Positions 43,522-55,613 of a stretch of DNA of 64,000 bases are shown piece by piece. Made by a program: the position numbers and the translations under genes. This DNA comes from Sarcomyxa edulis. Its lineage: Eukaryota > Basidiomycota > Agaricomycetes > Agaricales > Mycenaceae. The stretch is from contig QUOL01000008.1 in the NCBI GenBank assembly GCA_009761415.1, positions 372,001 through 436,000 on the forward strand, read 5' to 3'. The notes under the pieces are model-generated. The model was not told the origin of the DNA, ran no database searches, and saw only the letters and a program-made list of their open reading frames with translations. Position 1 is the first letter of the stretch, and each line of letters begins with the position of its first letter.

Positions 43522-46496
43522 TTACTGTCTCAATCCTCCAATCCTCGCCCAAAACATGTCTTCCCTCAACTTCACGAGTTCTTTCCATGTTCTCTCCTCC
43601 CAAGTTGCATCCCCGATGTACACATCTTGACCTTGCTCCTCCTTTTCCTCCTTTTCCTCATGCGCAGAATCACCGTTTATTGAAGAACGCTTTGTGCCAG
43701 CACCATTCAAAACTACCGCCTTCTCGTCTTCAACCTTGAGAGCATCACCGTTTATATGAACCTTCTCCTCCGTCTTCGCCACTTGCGGACTGACGCCGTT
43801 CTCTTCAACAACGATGCCGTTTGTTGCAGGACTTTCTGATGGAGTCTTTTCTTCACCTTCGACAGGTAGAGACGGCAGAGTAGTTGTGAGTGGGCTATCC
43901 GATTCTTCTCTCTTGTCTTTGGTTTCTGTTGTAGGAACAGAGGCTTCAGCCTGAGAAGCGACTTCCGCAGGTTTGTCGTTGTCGGAGGGTTCTTCTTCAA
44001 TGAGTGGAACTGGATTCGGAGTCACAGGTCTTGACCGGACTGGACCACCACCAACGATAGACATGGATCTCGACTTACGAGCTGCTGCTCTTCGAGGAAG
44101 CGGTGGTGGAGGCGCTGGCGATGCTGTACGTGATGGAGTGGGAGAATCTGATTCCGGCGCAATCACCTTTGGTGCATCGTCGTGCACCGGGAGCTTCGTG
44201 ACAGATGTGGCGGGTGTAGGAGGACGAGAATCAGGGAGAGGAATTGATGCAGGATTAGGGTTGGGCACTTGAGCTTGCGGTGGAGAATGTGGATTAGAGA
44301 TCTCTTCTGGAGGCGTAGAGAATGAATCGTTGGGTATTTCAGGTGATCCTGTGGTTGACGCTGAGCTATTATTACTTGGTGCTTCGGGTTGTGGAGGTGC
44401 AGGGAGTTCTGCCGTACCATCCGTTTCGGACGCGGAGTTTTTGGGTACAGAATCAGACCGTACATTCTTTGCTCGCACTTCACTCCTCTTCGGCAACGGC
44501 GGCGGTGTGGGCTTTGCGTTGGTCATATCAGTAGAAGGCAACCTCGGATGGTGAGGTGGCGGAGGAGGTAACTTCCTCTCCGTCTTCTTCTCAGTCTCTT
44601 TCTCAGGAACAGGCTGCATCTTCCCTTTATCCTTATCCTTGTCACTATCAGCAGTCCAGCTCGCAGCCCTCTCTGTCAACGCACTAGCCATACCCCACAA
44701 CCCCCTCCTTCGTGGAGGGATAGGCGGTTTATCTCCAGCCGCACCCTGACTCAAACTTGCCTGGATCGACACAGTCCCGCTCCTTTCACGAGATCTTGCC
44801 TTTGGAGGCAACGAAGGGGGTGCCGGGAGCAACAAAGACGGGACCTCTTCCTCCCATATCTTCTCGACAACACCTGTTCGTACGAACGCCCACAGCGAGC
44901 ACGTTGTGCGGAGCCGATTTAGGCACCAGCCACTAGCACACAATGGATAGATTGTTGATGGAGTAGTGGAATTGCTGACTGATCGGAGAGGTGGTTGGGG
45001 TGTTGGTGCCGTTTGGTAACGTTGATGGGAAGAGGAAGAGGAAGAAGGTTGAGGGGATGAAGCGTACGATGAAGCGAACGCGGATGAGGTGATGGGAAGA
45101 GGCGTCGATGGAGGGATTGATGATACGGTGACAGTATTTGTAGTCGAAGCTAATCGGAATATGTACACCTGTGGTGGATATAGTTGCGACGGAGGTTGTG
45201 GACTGCTTGTCAAGGATCGAGGGGGTGATGAACTGATATTTGAGAGAGGGTTTTTGAAGCTAGACCATATGGTAGAATTTGATTGGTTGCTTGTATTGGA
45301 CCGAGACATGGCTAATGCAGATAGCGGATGCGTAGGAGGTTTGGAGTGCGCGGATTGTGTCTCGGGCGTTGAGAATATAGGTGTCCCGCAGAGAGCACAC
45401 GAGATGTTTGTACCAGTGCTGTGGAGCCCTGCGACAGGGGAAGAGTTGGCACCATACGAAGCCGATTCGTACAAGAGAGCGGTAGATGCCATGGGTTCTA
45501 TCGTGAGTTGACCGTTGTGAATTGCTGACAGAACCGAACGACGAGATAGCCAATTCAGAGATGGGGCTAAATCGAGTCGGACAGTAGGTTCTCTGTAATT
45601 ACAATTAGCACTTGTGACGCGTATGAGCCATAGAACACGTACGAATCCTCGGTCAGCAATCTAGCTAAGAACGGGAGGGACAACAGTGTTGACATCGAAG
45701 GCGGACTAGGGGACGAGGGATGTATAGATCGTAGGTGCGCGACGCATAGAAGGAATTCTTGATACGGCACATGCGTGCTCAACAGTCGTAGCGATTTCAC
45801 AATATCCGCGTTCTCCGTTGGGGACCTATCGACCCACTTTCCTTTACCCATGATGTTCTTCATATCCTGTGCATGCCTTTCCGCAGTCTCCTTCTCCGCC
45901 TGTAACATCTGCATCTGCTGCTGCATGAGCCCTACAGCCTCTTCCGCACTTCTCAGTGCCAACTCCGCTTCCTCCACTTTACGCTCGCTAAGTGCTTGCG
46001 CGAAACGTGCCTCAGCCACCATCGTGTTCGCCTGGCCAAAGAGACTCGCGCTGAGATCATCGAGGTCTTTTTCGATGTCGGCCCTTGCGCTCTCCGCCTG
46101 GCCTCGCTGAGCAGCTTCCTCCGTGGCCTTCTCCATGAGCCTAGTCAGTTCTGCCGTCACATTAGATTTTTCGACCAAGAGTCCTGTATTTAGAGCCGAG
46201 AGATGTTGTGTTCGTTCCAGTTCCAATTGCGATATTTTGAGCGAGGAATTCCGGAGGTTGGACGATGCCATGTGCAGGTCATCTTCCAAGTCCGATACAC
46301 GGTCGTAAGACTTGACTAATTTTCCATTCAATTGGGTGACTTGAGTGAAGAGGTCCTGAACTTGAGACCGCAAGGACGCGATGACCATCGCCTGAGCATC
46401 GTCGGAGTCAGTGTATGTTCGTTGATGTCCAGAAGGGCTGGCAACTCGTTCATGAGTTCCATTCACTCCATTGCTGTCGTTGGATGCCTCTGCCAT
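43522..46496 (-). CDS. SEC2-like Rab guanine nucleotide exchange factor
   Basis: Exchange factor that activates the Sec4/Rab8-type GTPase on secretory vesicles bound for the growing hyphal tip. Two exons (minus), 46496-45643 and 45592-43522, give 974 residues. Residues 40-215 form a long coiled coil containing the Sec2 exchange domain: DDLSASLFGQANTMVAEARF then ALSERKVEEAELALRSAEEAV. A conserved fungal region follows with SLNWLSRRSVLSAIHNGQLT and a cysteine cluster (SCALCGTPIF, then CASGWCLNRLRTTCSLWAFV) that may bind zinc. The next 400 residues are proline/serine-rich, with PPIPPRR- and LPPPPP-type SH3 ligand motifs. The protein ends with a conserved DATWEERTWKELVKLREDMF segment. The two ORFs belong to one gene because the splice (TC|GTACGT...AG|A) joins them in frame. 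Confidence 0.86.
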
Positions 46497-47320
46497 ATTG
46501 CCAAATAGTACGGATCCGCGGTTGTGTTCAGAGGTGACCTTGGGGTGTATATGTCGTGCCAGACGACGCGAGGCTGTTCAGGTTCCCCGAAAGTAAGCGA
46601 CTCTAGGCTCTAGGCTCTGGGTACGTCGAGTACTTGGGTAGAGTACTTTGATATGGAGGTTAGTAGATGAGAGGTGAAGAACCGGAGCAACATACCACTT
46701 CAGGCACTCAATGGCACGTCACTGCAACTTGGCAAGCCGCAAAAGGATCAAGCGCAAGTTCCCCAAAATGACAAGACTTGAAAAATTCTTGAAAAAAAAA
46801 TATAGTGTATATTCGCGAGGTATAAAATGGCACTCGAGATCTAAATATGTAGTTGAACAGCGAAGAAGTCGTACGGTTCATAAAGAAGGAAGTCTAATGT
46901 GTGTCGCCTTTTCTTGGGTCGTGAACAAAATCGTGAGAGGTGAGGATGAGATATACTATGAAGTACGACTTTCAAGTATCGTTGCAAGGGTATAATTCCA
47001 ACGTGAACCAACAACACTGCTGGGGTCATCTGGGAGCATTCACGAGTAGCTGGATGGACGGTTGGCATCAGAGGAATTCGATGGACACGCTGAGAGTCAG
47101 TACGTACTCTAGTACTTGAATGCAATCCGATTATACATATATAAGGTGTCTCATAAATCATGTGTTTCACTGGTGGTAACGAATACATCAGCTACGGGCA
47201 TAGATTTAAAGGAAAAGTGGCTCACTGGATGGCGTCTTCTGAAGATAGTCATTCTTACGTTGGTAAGACTGCCAGGTAGTTAGGTTTCATTCACGTACCG
47301 ACCAAACCCTCGATGATGTA
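46497..47320. other. Intergenic region upstream of SEC2
   Basis: About 820 bases holding the SEC2 promoter and the 3' flank of the putative small gene. No other gene seen. Confidence 0.45.
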
Positions 47321-47754
47321 CTACGTGCTCCCTAGTATAGATGAATCGACGATGAGCGGATGTGAATAACCTGAGAAAGAATGGACTAACCGTCTCGTCC
47401 AAGGAGTAGAGCCAAGGCCTGAGATTACCCTGGTTAGGATGGTACTGGGTGAGAAGGACCAGTCTGGATGTGGGCTAATATAAACAATACATGAGATAAT
47501 GATCACAGAGTGGGAGAAGAAACGTACCTGGGTCCTTCGTCTGCGAGTGACAAAGCCACATCTTTGGCCGGTAGTGAACTATCTGAAGCGACTCCAGCGA
47601 TATAATCAGAGGTCGAGGATTCTGAAGGCGCGTCTGCTGTAATCTGGAGGTTGCGTGGATTTGGCAAAGGTGTCGGAGCACAGACAACTAGAGATACGAC
47701 GACGAGAATTGTGTACAAGACAATCTGTACTCGCAAGAAAGAGAAGAACATCAT
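47321..47754 (-). CDS. Possible small secreted protein
   Basis: Tentative two-exon gene (minus), 47754-47528 and 47474-47321, giving 126 residues. The start MMFFSFLRVQIVLYTILVVV is a strong signal-peptide-like hydrophobic segment with a cleavage-like VCAPTPLP after it. The rest is Ser/Pro-rich and unrelated to any family I know. The intron (GTACGT...TTAG, 53 bases) has standard signals and the expected length. No conserved domain supports it, so it may be a chance model; if real it would be an effector-like or cell-surface peptide. Confidence 0.35.
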
Positions 47755-49653
47755 GATGGTCTGGGGGGTGGAAACTCGTTCGAGAGAAACTCGGTCGGTC
47801 TCGCGTCCTTTTGTACATGCCAAAGGAATCACGTAGCTACAATTGCAAGGATCCCCTTTTCTCGAAAGCCATTGAAAGACACTGGAGCCGCGGTATTTTG
47901 GCTCTTGAATGGAGGTGCGCTTCTAGAGTGCAGTCAAAGAACCATCCGAAGACGAGTAAGAAAGTTTGTGCTCCGAGTTCGAGTTCGAGTCTTGATGGTT
48001 CCGAGAGCCTGGGCATTGCTGCAACCTTGCAATGTGTTGAAGGTCATTCTATCAGCGAGAGTTGGTCAACGAGATGAGCTTGACGTCGAGTAGTTTGAGC
48101 TTGGGATTTGAGGAGGACTCTTAGAGCTCGAGGAAGAGATCAAAGTGCAAGCTGGTGGCTGTGCGGTATGACCTTCTTCTCTTCCTCCATTGATCAACTT
48201 GAACGTTCGTCTGCTTCATGCTCAAGTGCTCTTCATTCTCTTAGTGAGGCACGGTGCCTCAAGGGAATTCTACAGACAAAATGTTCGATATTTCCCAGAT
48301 TTTTCTCTATAGCACTTACAGTACACCGATATTGAGCCTTGAAACACTACTCCTGCTCCGGATTTTTACGCAGGTACGCGTGCACCCTAAGTAAAATTCA
48401 AGGGCTACACTGAATGTGCCCGTATCAGTTCATCTGTCGAAGCATTGACTTAGATGTTCATGTCACTCCTGGCGTCGAGGCTCAGATAAGGACTTGCCAC
48501 AGTGTGGCGTCCCTCGGATATTTCCAGTCCTACATACATAATAGGCACTGTTCAAGCACCCCACCTACCTCTCATGGTACGTCAATTCCTTATTCTCGAA
48601 GTCTGCGAGGAACCCCTCCTCGCTACATTAAAGCCCGAGCCAAGCAATTGTAGATGCTTTACGACCGGCATTTTGTGGCGAGGCACCACACACTGGTGAC
48701 CAACTGACCCCTCTCAGAGTTCGAGGAAGGTAAGCCTGTACACCCTCAATGATTCATTCACTAGTCCTGATATCGCGACCGTGCATTCAGACCTGCGGCA
48801 ACTCTAAGTAATACCAACTCCATGGTCGTCCACTCCTCGGTCCTTTGGAGAAGACCCGCCCATATAACTTTGAGTTTGTAAGTACACTTTCTATCTACAT
48901 AGTTAGACTCGTTCTCGGTGATTTAATGATGGACCGCAGGCTAGTGATCCATAAGTCTGCACATGCAAGCCAATTCTCCGAGTCTCTGCTCGACCGTTCT
49001 CTCCAGCAAGTGTCCTTTTGATGCGTCACAGAGACTTCCATACTTCCCTTGTACTGCGAAAGTCTCTCGGCGAAATGCCGAGCGTCTCGCAAGGCACCAA
49101 CCCGGCGAGGTCTTTGTAGCTTGAAGCTCAAGGGGTCGTACGAATCGAAGGTTGGCAATATTGATATTCATCTCAGTGGTATTGTTGCGCAGTGAAGTGC
49201 ACGTTTCAGGGGAGAGTCAGCCCGTGCAATCCAAGGTATGCGCAAGCATTGAGATGCCCTCGTTCAACCCACACAAATCCTGGTTTTGTTTGCACCGACA
49301 TGCCAAACGGTACTCAATTTAACTCTTCCATAAATCGGGTTTTCACCACTCTATCCGCGAAGCCAATTGTTTCTCCCATATCGAAGCACTAGAGCAACAG
49401 AAAGCTTTGTTCCGTTCCTTTCGGGGCCCTCAGAGTCAATCCGCTCTCTATAGTACCAGGGGGGCATTATCAAGCTTCCGAAACAATGAGGTTTTCTTTC
49501 CCTGAAATTCATATCTGAACAAGCTTGTAGTCGTAGAACATAAAGCTAGTAAAACTCCAGTCACGGATCAATGCATTTACACATGTAATAGTTTGTGTCC
49601 TCAAGTATCACCATAAGCCAAACCAAGAAGATCATGCTTCACGTCCCTGACAT
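47755..49653. other. Gene-free interval, 1.9 kb
   Basis: Short ORFs only, on both strands, without domains. No repeat or RNA gene recognised. Confidence 0.45.
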
Positions 49654-51120
49654 TCAACCACCTACAACCGCCTCTTTCCCGTAGTTCTTCAGAGGATCCT
49701 TTCTCAGAGCTTCAGACTCGGACGGTGCGCTCCCCGTTGCCAACCCAAGTCCCAAGCCAACTAGCCCAGAGCTCTTCGTCGCCGGTTTCGACTGACCCTT
49801 CGATGTCAACAATCAATTAGGACTAATTCGAAGCCAGGAAGATTACTCACCTCATCCTCACTATCTCTATAAGGCATGATCTTGGACGCCGAAGGTGCAC
49901 GGCTATGAGTAGCAGTATCTCCCCCTCCATCATCTCTAAATGGTACAATAGCACTCTTAGTCCGTGGAGGTGGCATGTCTCCGGATCCAGAGCCTTCGTC
50001 GTCCTTGAACGGTACTATAGCACTCTTACTCCGTGGAGGTGGCATGTCTTTGGACCCAGACCCTGCTTCTTCATCCCTGAAAGGTACGATCTTCGATCCC
50101 CCTGCACCTGATCTCGTAACAGCTCTCCGAGCAGTGCTTCCAGCCTGCCTGAGGGTGGTCCCTTTCATCTTCTTCACCTCCGGGACATTCTCCTTGACTC
50201 GAGTCTTTCGCGTTCCCAGTTCAGGATACGCGTTTATTGCGGGTCCTATATCAGGCGAGTCAGACTGCGAGGCGGTGGGATCGACGAAAACAGGAAGACG
50301 TCGGGAATTGGGGTTAGTGCTCGGAGGCGTAGAAAGAGACGGAGTGGTGACGATGTCGACTAGGGGAGATGTAGAGGTTGTAGCAAGGGCTACTCTGCGT
50401 GTAGATGCGACAGTAGGGCTCGGCTCGGTGAGGGGAGAATTACTGCTACCAGCAAATAGCATACGTTTCTGGAATTCGTGGTATCTGTTTTTGAGTCGAT
50501 CTAGAGGTTCTGCATGTCTAGCAATGCCGAGTACATAGATCTCGTCTGCATCTTTGCGTCTGCATGTCACCACGAGTGAGATATACGTCGTAGAATCAAG
50601 ATGAATCAGAGTCTTACCTGCCCTCCTTCTCAAGAACAACCGCGAATTCCTCGTAAAACAGCCCTAAGCCAGTCCCGATCTCATTGGCCAACATGAACCT
50701 ATAAATCACACTCGGCCTCTCGACGAAAGTCGCATAAAGCACCCAAAGCTTCAGATACTTGAGCTCCCCTTTAAACCTCCCATCCTGGTGGTCTTTGAGT
50801 ACACGAGTGGCTTCTTCAAGCAGCTCGAGGAGACCAGACTCGATAGTATGCCCTTGGGGGTAGTTTTCGAGAGTCCAGTATACTAAACGACAGTAAGCCT
50901 CTAGGGGGTCATCGTCGGGTGATTCTAGCGCTAATTGAACATTTATTCGAAGCCGAGAACGAGTTGAAGCGAGTTTCTGGTCTCTTTGTGCGTGAGGAGT
51001 TGCGAGGATGGCAGACAATGTTGTTACTCTGCGACCTGCGGCTAGAGGCTGTACGTTTTCTTTGGCAGCCTCTAGAACGTCAAAATCAACGATTGTGGGA
51101 CCTTCAACGTCGTCGGACAT
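49654..51120 (-). CDS. MAD3: Spindle assembly checkpoint protein MAD3/BUBR1
   Basis: Component of the mitotic checkpoint complex that blocks APC/C-Cdc20 until kinetochores are attached. Exons (minus): 51120-50618, 50559-49851 and 49797-49654, giving 451 residues. Two KEN boxes, needed for APC/C inhibition, are visible: AAKENVQP near residue 20 and RVKENVPEV near residue 290. The Mad3/BUB1 homology region 1 (TPR fold) runs from about 60 to 200. It contains DDPLEAYCRLVYWTLENYPQ, KYLKLWVLYATFVERPSVIY, FYEEFAVVLE and IYVLGIARHAEPLDRLKNRY. There is no kinase domain, so it is MAD3 rather than BUB1. The region before the C-terminus repeats KIVPFRD/AIVPFKD-type motifs four times, spaced by acidic and MPPPR segments. 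Start at MSDDVEGPT; an in-frame ATG lies 19 codons upstream. Confidence 0.9.
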
Positions 51121-51387
51121 GATGAGGAAGGAGAAGTTCAAGGTCGATGGAGTTGCGATGGAGGTTGTTCCGGACAAAGGGTGTCGCCAACTTCAACGAG
51201 TCAGCCGACCGTGACATCGCGAACCGTCACATCCATGTGATGTGTGAAATTTTCAAGACTCCACCAAATCTCCACTAAACTCAGACTCTCAGTGATATTT
51301 TATTTTCGTTTCCTACAGTGCTATTACCAGTATGCTCGTTTATGTTATACATCTGAGTCTATGATTTATGTGTCTGATTCACAGATA

Positions 51388-52827
51388 ATGGCGTCAAAAA
51401 ATGCAAGTGTATCCATGGACAATGCCGTCTCTTTTTTTGTCGACGCTCTGAGTGATTTCAATCACCCCAAGTACTGCGCTACTTGTCTCATCGGAAGTCT
51501 AAGCGTCATACGCGCAGAACGCCAAGGAAAAATAACTACAGTCTTGACAAAGTACCATACCTTTTGGAACACCACTGTCGCTTTCCTCACAACCGAACGG
51601 AGCAAAGATGATCTCGAATCTCTGCATTCCGCACTTTCCACCTGTAATCCCAAATCCGACTCAACCAGGCCGAAATATCATAACATGGGTCAGCCAACTA
51701 TCGACCGCTATGCATCAGATGAGAAGAACACTCCTTATTCCGTTTTCATCATGATGCTCTTCACATGCCTCGGTCACGCTTTCTCTTTAGCAAGCGAGGT
51801 GTCACTAGCGAAAGGCGTACAGAAATCATGGCCTACGTCTCCCTACGATCTGATTCCACTTGGTCCACAAGTGACCGTCGAATCCATGCATTATTGGATG
51901 ACCATACTACCTATACCCTTCGCAGTCACGTTTCTCGCCGAACTCGTACGACTTTGTCGATCCCTCGTTATTCCTGCCATAGTCTATTCGCCTACCTTCC
52001 TAGAAGACTTCACGACGAGACTACATGAGATATGTACGCGTGCAAAATCGTGGAATGGCGTACCTTCGCAATGCCTTTACGGTCTAGATAAGGCATACCG
52101 GCCTCTTGGCCACTACATGTTGTTTCTGCGATCATGGCGCGAAGTCGAGCCATCGCTGACTTATAGGACACATCTCTTCCGTGGAAAACAACTCGAGCTC
52201 CTGCAGCTTTCCTCGGATGCCATCTACATAACACAATCCCCCTTCGTTCCACACGCGGACAGACAGGGACTGGCTCTCGTAGCTGATGCCTTCGCCCAAT
52301 TCGCTCAATCATTACTCATCACATTCAGCATCGATGAATCTATAGGTGTTCATTTACATCCCTCCATCGCCGGTGACCCAAACGCAACCCCCGAGAAACG
52401 CCTCAAATTTAGGGAAGAAAACCCACTCTTCAATGTATTTTGGAGACTCATCGAGACTAGAAAGACTCACCTATGCTCCGCACGCGGATGTCGTAACACA
52501 TTCCAATCTACCGGCCGGAAATTTGGGAGATGCGGGCGCTGCCATATCGTGTCATATTGTGGCCCCGAATGTCAAACACGCGCGTGGACGGACGGCGATC
52601 TTGCACACAAGACTGTCTGCAAAACATTGCGGAAATTGCAGTTTTCACCTAAATCGGACTATACCTTTGGAAGCTTCAATGAATTCGCGGAAAAGTGCCG
52701 TCAGGCTAATATTACAGCGGAGGATGAGGATATTGTAGTACTCAAGGCGTGGCTCGTTCGATGGTGGCGCACAGTGGACGAGCTTGATCATCCAGGGCCG
52801 TATATACCTGGGCCCAATGGACTTTAG
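51388..52827 (+). CDS. MYND-type zinc finger protein
   Basis: An apparently intronless 479-residue protein. The only recognisable domain is a C-terminal MYND zinc finger at about residues 367-413: CSARGCRNTF, then FGRCGRCHIVSYCGPECQTR and HKTVC, which contains the expected Cys/His ligands. MYND fingers bind proline-rich peptides. The N-terminal 360 residues are mostly helical-looking with hydrophobic stretches such as FIMMLFTCLGHAFSLA, and are not recognised; this architecture is common in Agaricomycetes and uncharacterised. The start is uncertain: in-frame ATGs exist at 51244, 51361 and 51388, and 51388 is chosen because the upstream codons look non-coding. Divergent from MAD3 and convergent with a second MYND gene. 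Confidence 0.82.
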   Translation: MASKNASVSMDNAVSFFVDALSDFNHPKYCATCLIGSLSVIRAERQGKITTVLTKYHTFWNTTVAFLTTERSKDDLESLHSALSTCNPKSDSTRPKYHNMGQPTIDRYASDEKNTPYSVFIMMLFTCLGHAFSLASEVSLAKGVQKSWPTSPYDLIPLGPQVTVESMHYWMTILPIPFAVTFLAELVRLCRSLVIPAIVYSPTFLEDFTTRLHEICTRAKSWNGVPSQCLYGLDKAYRPLGHYMLFLRSWREVEPSLTYRTHLFRGKQLELLQLSSDAIYITQSPFVPHADRQGLALVADAFAQFAQSLLITFSIDESIGVHLHPSIAGDPNATPEKRLKFREENPLFNVFWRLIETRKTHLCSARGCRNTFQSTGRKFGRCGRCHIVSYCGPECQTRAWTDGDLAHKTVCKTLRKLQFSPKSDYTFGSFNEFAEKCRQANITAEDEDIVVLKAWLVRWWRTVDELDHPGPYIPGPNGL

Positions 52828-53117
52828 GGGACTGTCCAGTGACAATTTTTCCATCCGATTCGTCAAGCCAGTATCTAGTAGGATGATCAACGAGTGAATT
52901 ACGATATTGAAAAAATATTACTAGGATAAGAATAACTACGGGACAGACATTTCAACATCAAAGCATCAGGAACAGAGCAATAAGAACGGAATACCAGCAC
53001 AACAAGAAAACAGGAGAGAATGTAAGCGAAGGTATCTGGATGATCAGTAGTACATAAACGAGAAGGAGAGGGAGAGAAACGATGTCAAAGAACAAAATTG
53101 GACACAAAGCAGAGCAA

Positions 53118-54687
53118 TTACCGCATACCCGGGAAACCGAAGGGTGAGGGATCGTGACTGTCGTACATGTCGAACATCGAGTCGTACTTCTTCAGAGAGC
53201 CGTCCGTGACCAATTGGATAGGTGAAGACTCGTCAATGCCTTGTCTTGCTGTGGTACCGCACAAATCTTTGTGGATCTTCCAGTCAAGACGCTAATACGA
53301 CATGTACTATCAACCAAAACTTATCGCGATCTCACTGGTTAGGATACGCACCTGATGTTCCCGTGAGCAGTAGATGACCTTCAGGAAGACGAAGGCTTGA
53401 GAACATAGTTCAACGATTTTCGGACGTGAGAAGCATACCTCTTTACACTTGGAGCATTGATCCAGCTTCTGACCATCTCCGTATTTGATACGACACGGCC
53501 AATGATTGCAAAACCTCTCCCCTTGGAGCTTCTGTCCTGATCGACCAGTCTGTAGGCATATTGCGAATGATCAGTATCATAAACCTTCACCCACAGGCTA
53601 CTCACTTCGGATGTCAACCCTCCCTTCGAATCAATCACCCACGCCCCCTCCAGTCCGTTCCTCGGCATGTCAACAAGCCCACAGTCCGGGTTCTTACAGT
53701 CGAGCGCGCCACACACACTTGGCCATATATCCATCAATCGCTTGGGCGGGACTGCACAAGCGCGCGTAAATAAGATCTGCGCTTTATCAAGAAGTCCTCC
53801 TTCGGAGTGGGAGCTGTGTAAGATGATGAAAGGGGCGACGAGACCGTGGTTGCCTCTTTGAAGGAGTAGTTTACGGACTATGAGGTCAATCTGGAGGAAG
53901 CACGGATTGCGGTTGTTTGCTTGGCATTCGTCGTCGATTTCATTGACTTCATTTCATCAGGTCAGAGGCTGAGCCAGTATATGGTATAGCAGGTCAGCAC
54001 TCACATCTCTTTGCGCGTTCTGGACTGGACTGGTTCCCTTCTTCACTGAGCCACACCCAATAATCCAACGCCTTCTTCAACTCGTTTTGGTTGAGATTGC
54101 AAGCAACAAACGGAATGTCGGCAGCACCTAGGTCGTGTAAATTGCGTAGTAGCATGAGCTCATGAATCTATCGAGTGGACGCATATAAATGAGCATGAAA
54201 AGTGTTCCGAGGATCAGGAAAATCACGCACCATCCCGAGCACCATGAACTCTGCTTCGGCCTCTGCAGTACGATCACAACAAGGACGACGCCAAATTTGG
54301 ACGCGAAATCCAGCATTGTCCATCGTAAGCAGCCGGCCAGTGTCGACACTTCGGAAAAAAATATGCTTAGGGCCAAAGACCCTGGTATTATTGTGAAAAA
54401 GGATGCTCAGACGCGCGAAAAAAGACCTATCAATGCCCATACCTCTTTGGGTTCCAAGCTATAATACGATCAATTGGCATGGCCGAAGCATTTGCGTAAA
54501 ACTTCCGATGCGGTGAACCACCTAAATCATTCCATTTTTCCTCCATCTGCCCAAAGGCGAGATCGATAAGCGCGGCGATTTTCCCTGAACCTAGCTCGTA
54601 TCCATGATATACACCCTCCTCTGTAATGGGAGCATCACAACGCGGCCGTTTCCAAGGAAGTCCTGGCGCGGTGTGTGAACAGGCCAT
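53118..54687 (-). CDS. MYND-type zinc finger protein, seven exons
   Basis: Exons (minus): 54687-54443, 54381-54231, 54167-54005, 53946-53606, 53549-53439, 53378-53352 and 53291-53118, giving 403 residues in one frame. The MYND finger is near residues 328-356: LDQCSKCKE joined across introns to VIYCSREHQ and RLDWKIHKDLC. Just upstream, CNHWPCRIKYGDGQKL and a CGALDCKNPDCGLVD segment add more cysteines. The N-terminal half, including SAMPIDRIIAWNPKR, HELMLLRNLHDLGAADIPF and ALDYWVWLSEEGNQ, is an unrecognised helical region. The frame in the finger differs from the longest open frames in that stretch, and only the spliced model restores the ligand pattern. Function unknown; possibly an adaptor or a diverged neighbour-type duplicate. 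Confidence 0.75.
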
Positions 54688-55165
54688 TTTCTTCCTCGAA
54701 GACGCGTCAAAGGAAAAAAATGGATATCGAGTCTTTTCGTCTGCAACAAAGGCTAGATTGGACATCAGCTGTAATACAAGTCCTTTATAGTGTAGCTACC
54801 TACTGGCAACAGAAAGGACCACGATTTTTGACCGAAAAAAAGGGAAGACCTGTTAAGTGGAAGCGGAAGCAAACTGAAAAAATCGCGTCAAGTTGAGACG
54901 CGTCCTTTATATCCACGAGTAAATAATATGCATAGCCACAACGTCCGTCCTCCTAAGGTACTTATTCCCAACAAGGGCGCCTTGAAGTTTGATCCCATGA
55001 TAAATGAGATTCAGTCGAGAGAATCAAACTTGAAGCAAACCGTTTTTTTATCTTTAAAGCGGAAGAAACTCGTCCCCGATACAGGCATGAATCTGTTCAA
55101 GTCCGAGTCGTGCCTTGATGCTTGGGATGACAGCGGGCTGGTGCCCTCTACCATGAGCGCTGAGC
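54688..55165. other. Gap between MYND gene and gypsy element
   Basis: About 480 bases holding the MYND gene promoter up to the element's target duplication. An unsupported ORF starts at 54928 and runs into the LTR. Confidence 0.5.
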
Positions 55166-55170
55166 ATTCG
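55166..55170. repeat. Target site duplication (ATTCG), left
   Basis: ATTCG directly before the left LTR, matched by 61322-61326 after the right LTR. Confidence 0.9.
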
Positions 55171-55602
55171 TGTCAGGGCAACACCAATCTATACAAGACC
55201 AGCGGGCCACTGAAGCGTCACGAGCGAAAGGCGAGAACAGAGAAAGAGGAGGAGAGGAGATACAAAGGGAAAGAGAGAGGAGAGGGAAGCGATAGAAGAC
55301 ACTACAGGAGTTATATGACTTAGGTTCCCACTAGATTAGCGGTAATCCTGAGAGATCGAACTGAGGATCCCCAGGGTGCATAGCGCCCTTTATATATCTA
55401 CCTACATTACATGATTGGTAAGCTATAGAATCCTATGGAACATAATGGAACACCGTTAGTAAGATGATGATGCAACTCCGCAGCACCTTAGTAATCGCAT
55501 CAGTCAGCAGCAGGAATAAAGGTATCCCAAGGAATAACTATAGCCCCCTGATAAGATAAGATAAGATCAAAGATAAAGTCCAAAATAAGTCGTTTCCTGA
55601 CA
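55171..55602 (-). repeat. 3' LTR of gypsy element
   Basis: 432 bases, read as identical to 60890-61321. A TATATAAA box lies at 55396-55389 (minus). Confidence 0.95.
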
Positions 55603-55613
55603 TCACCCCCCTT
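55603..55613 (-). promoter_or_regulatory. Polypurine tract for plus-strand priming
   Basis: AAGGGGGGTGA on the coding strand lies between the pol stop codon (55616-55614) and the 3' LTR, the required position for the plus-strand primer. Confidence 0.8.
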
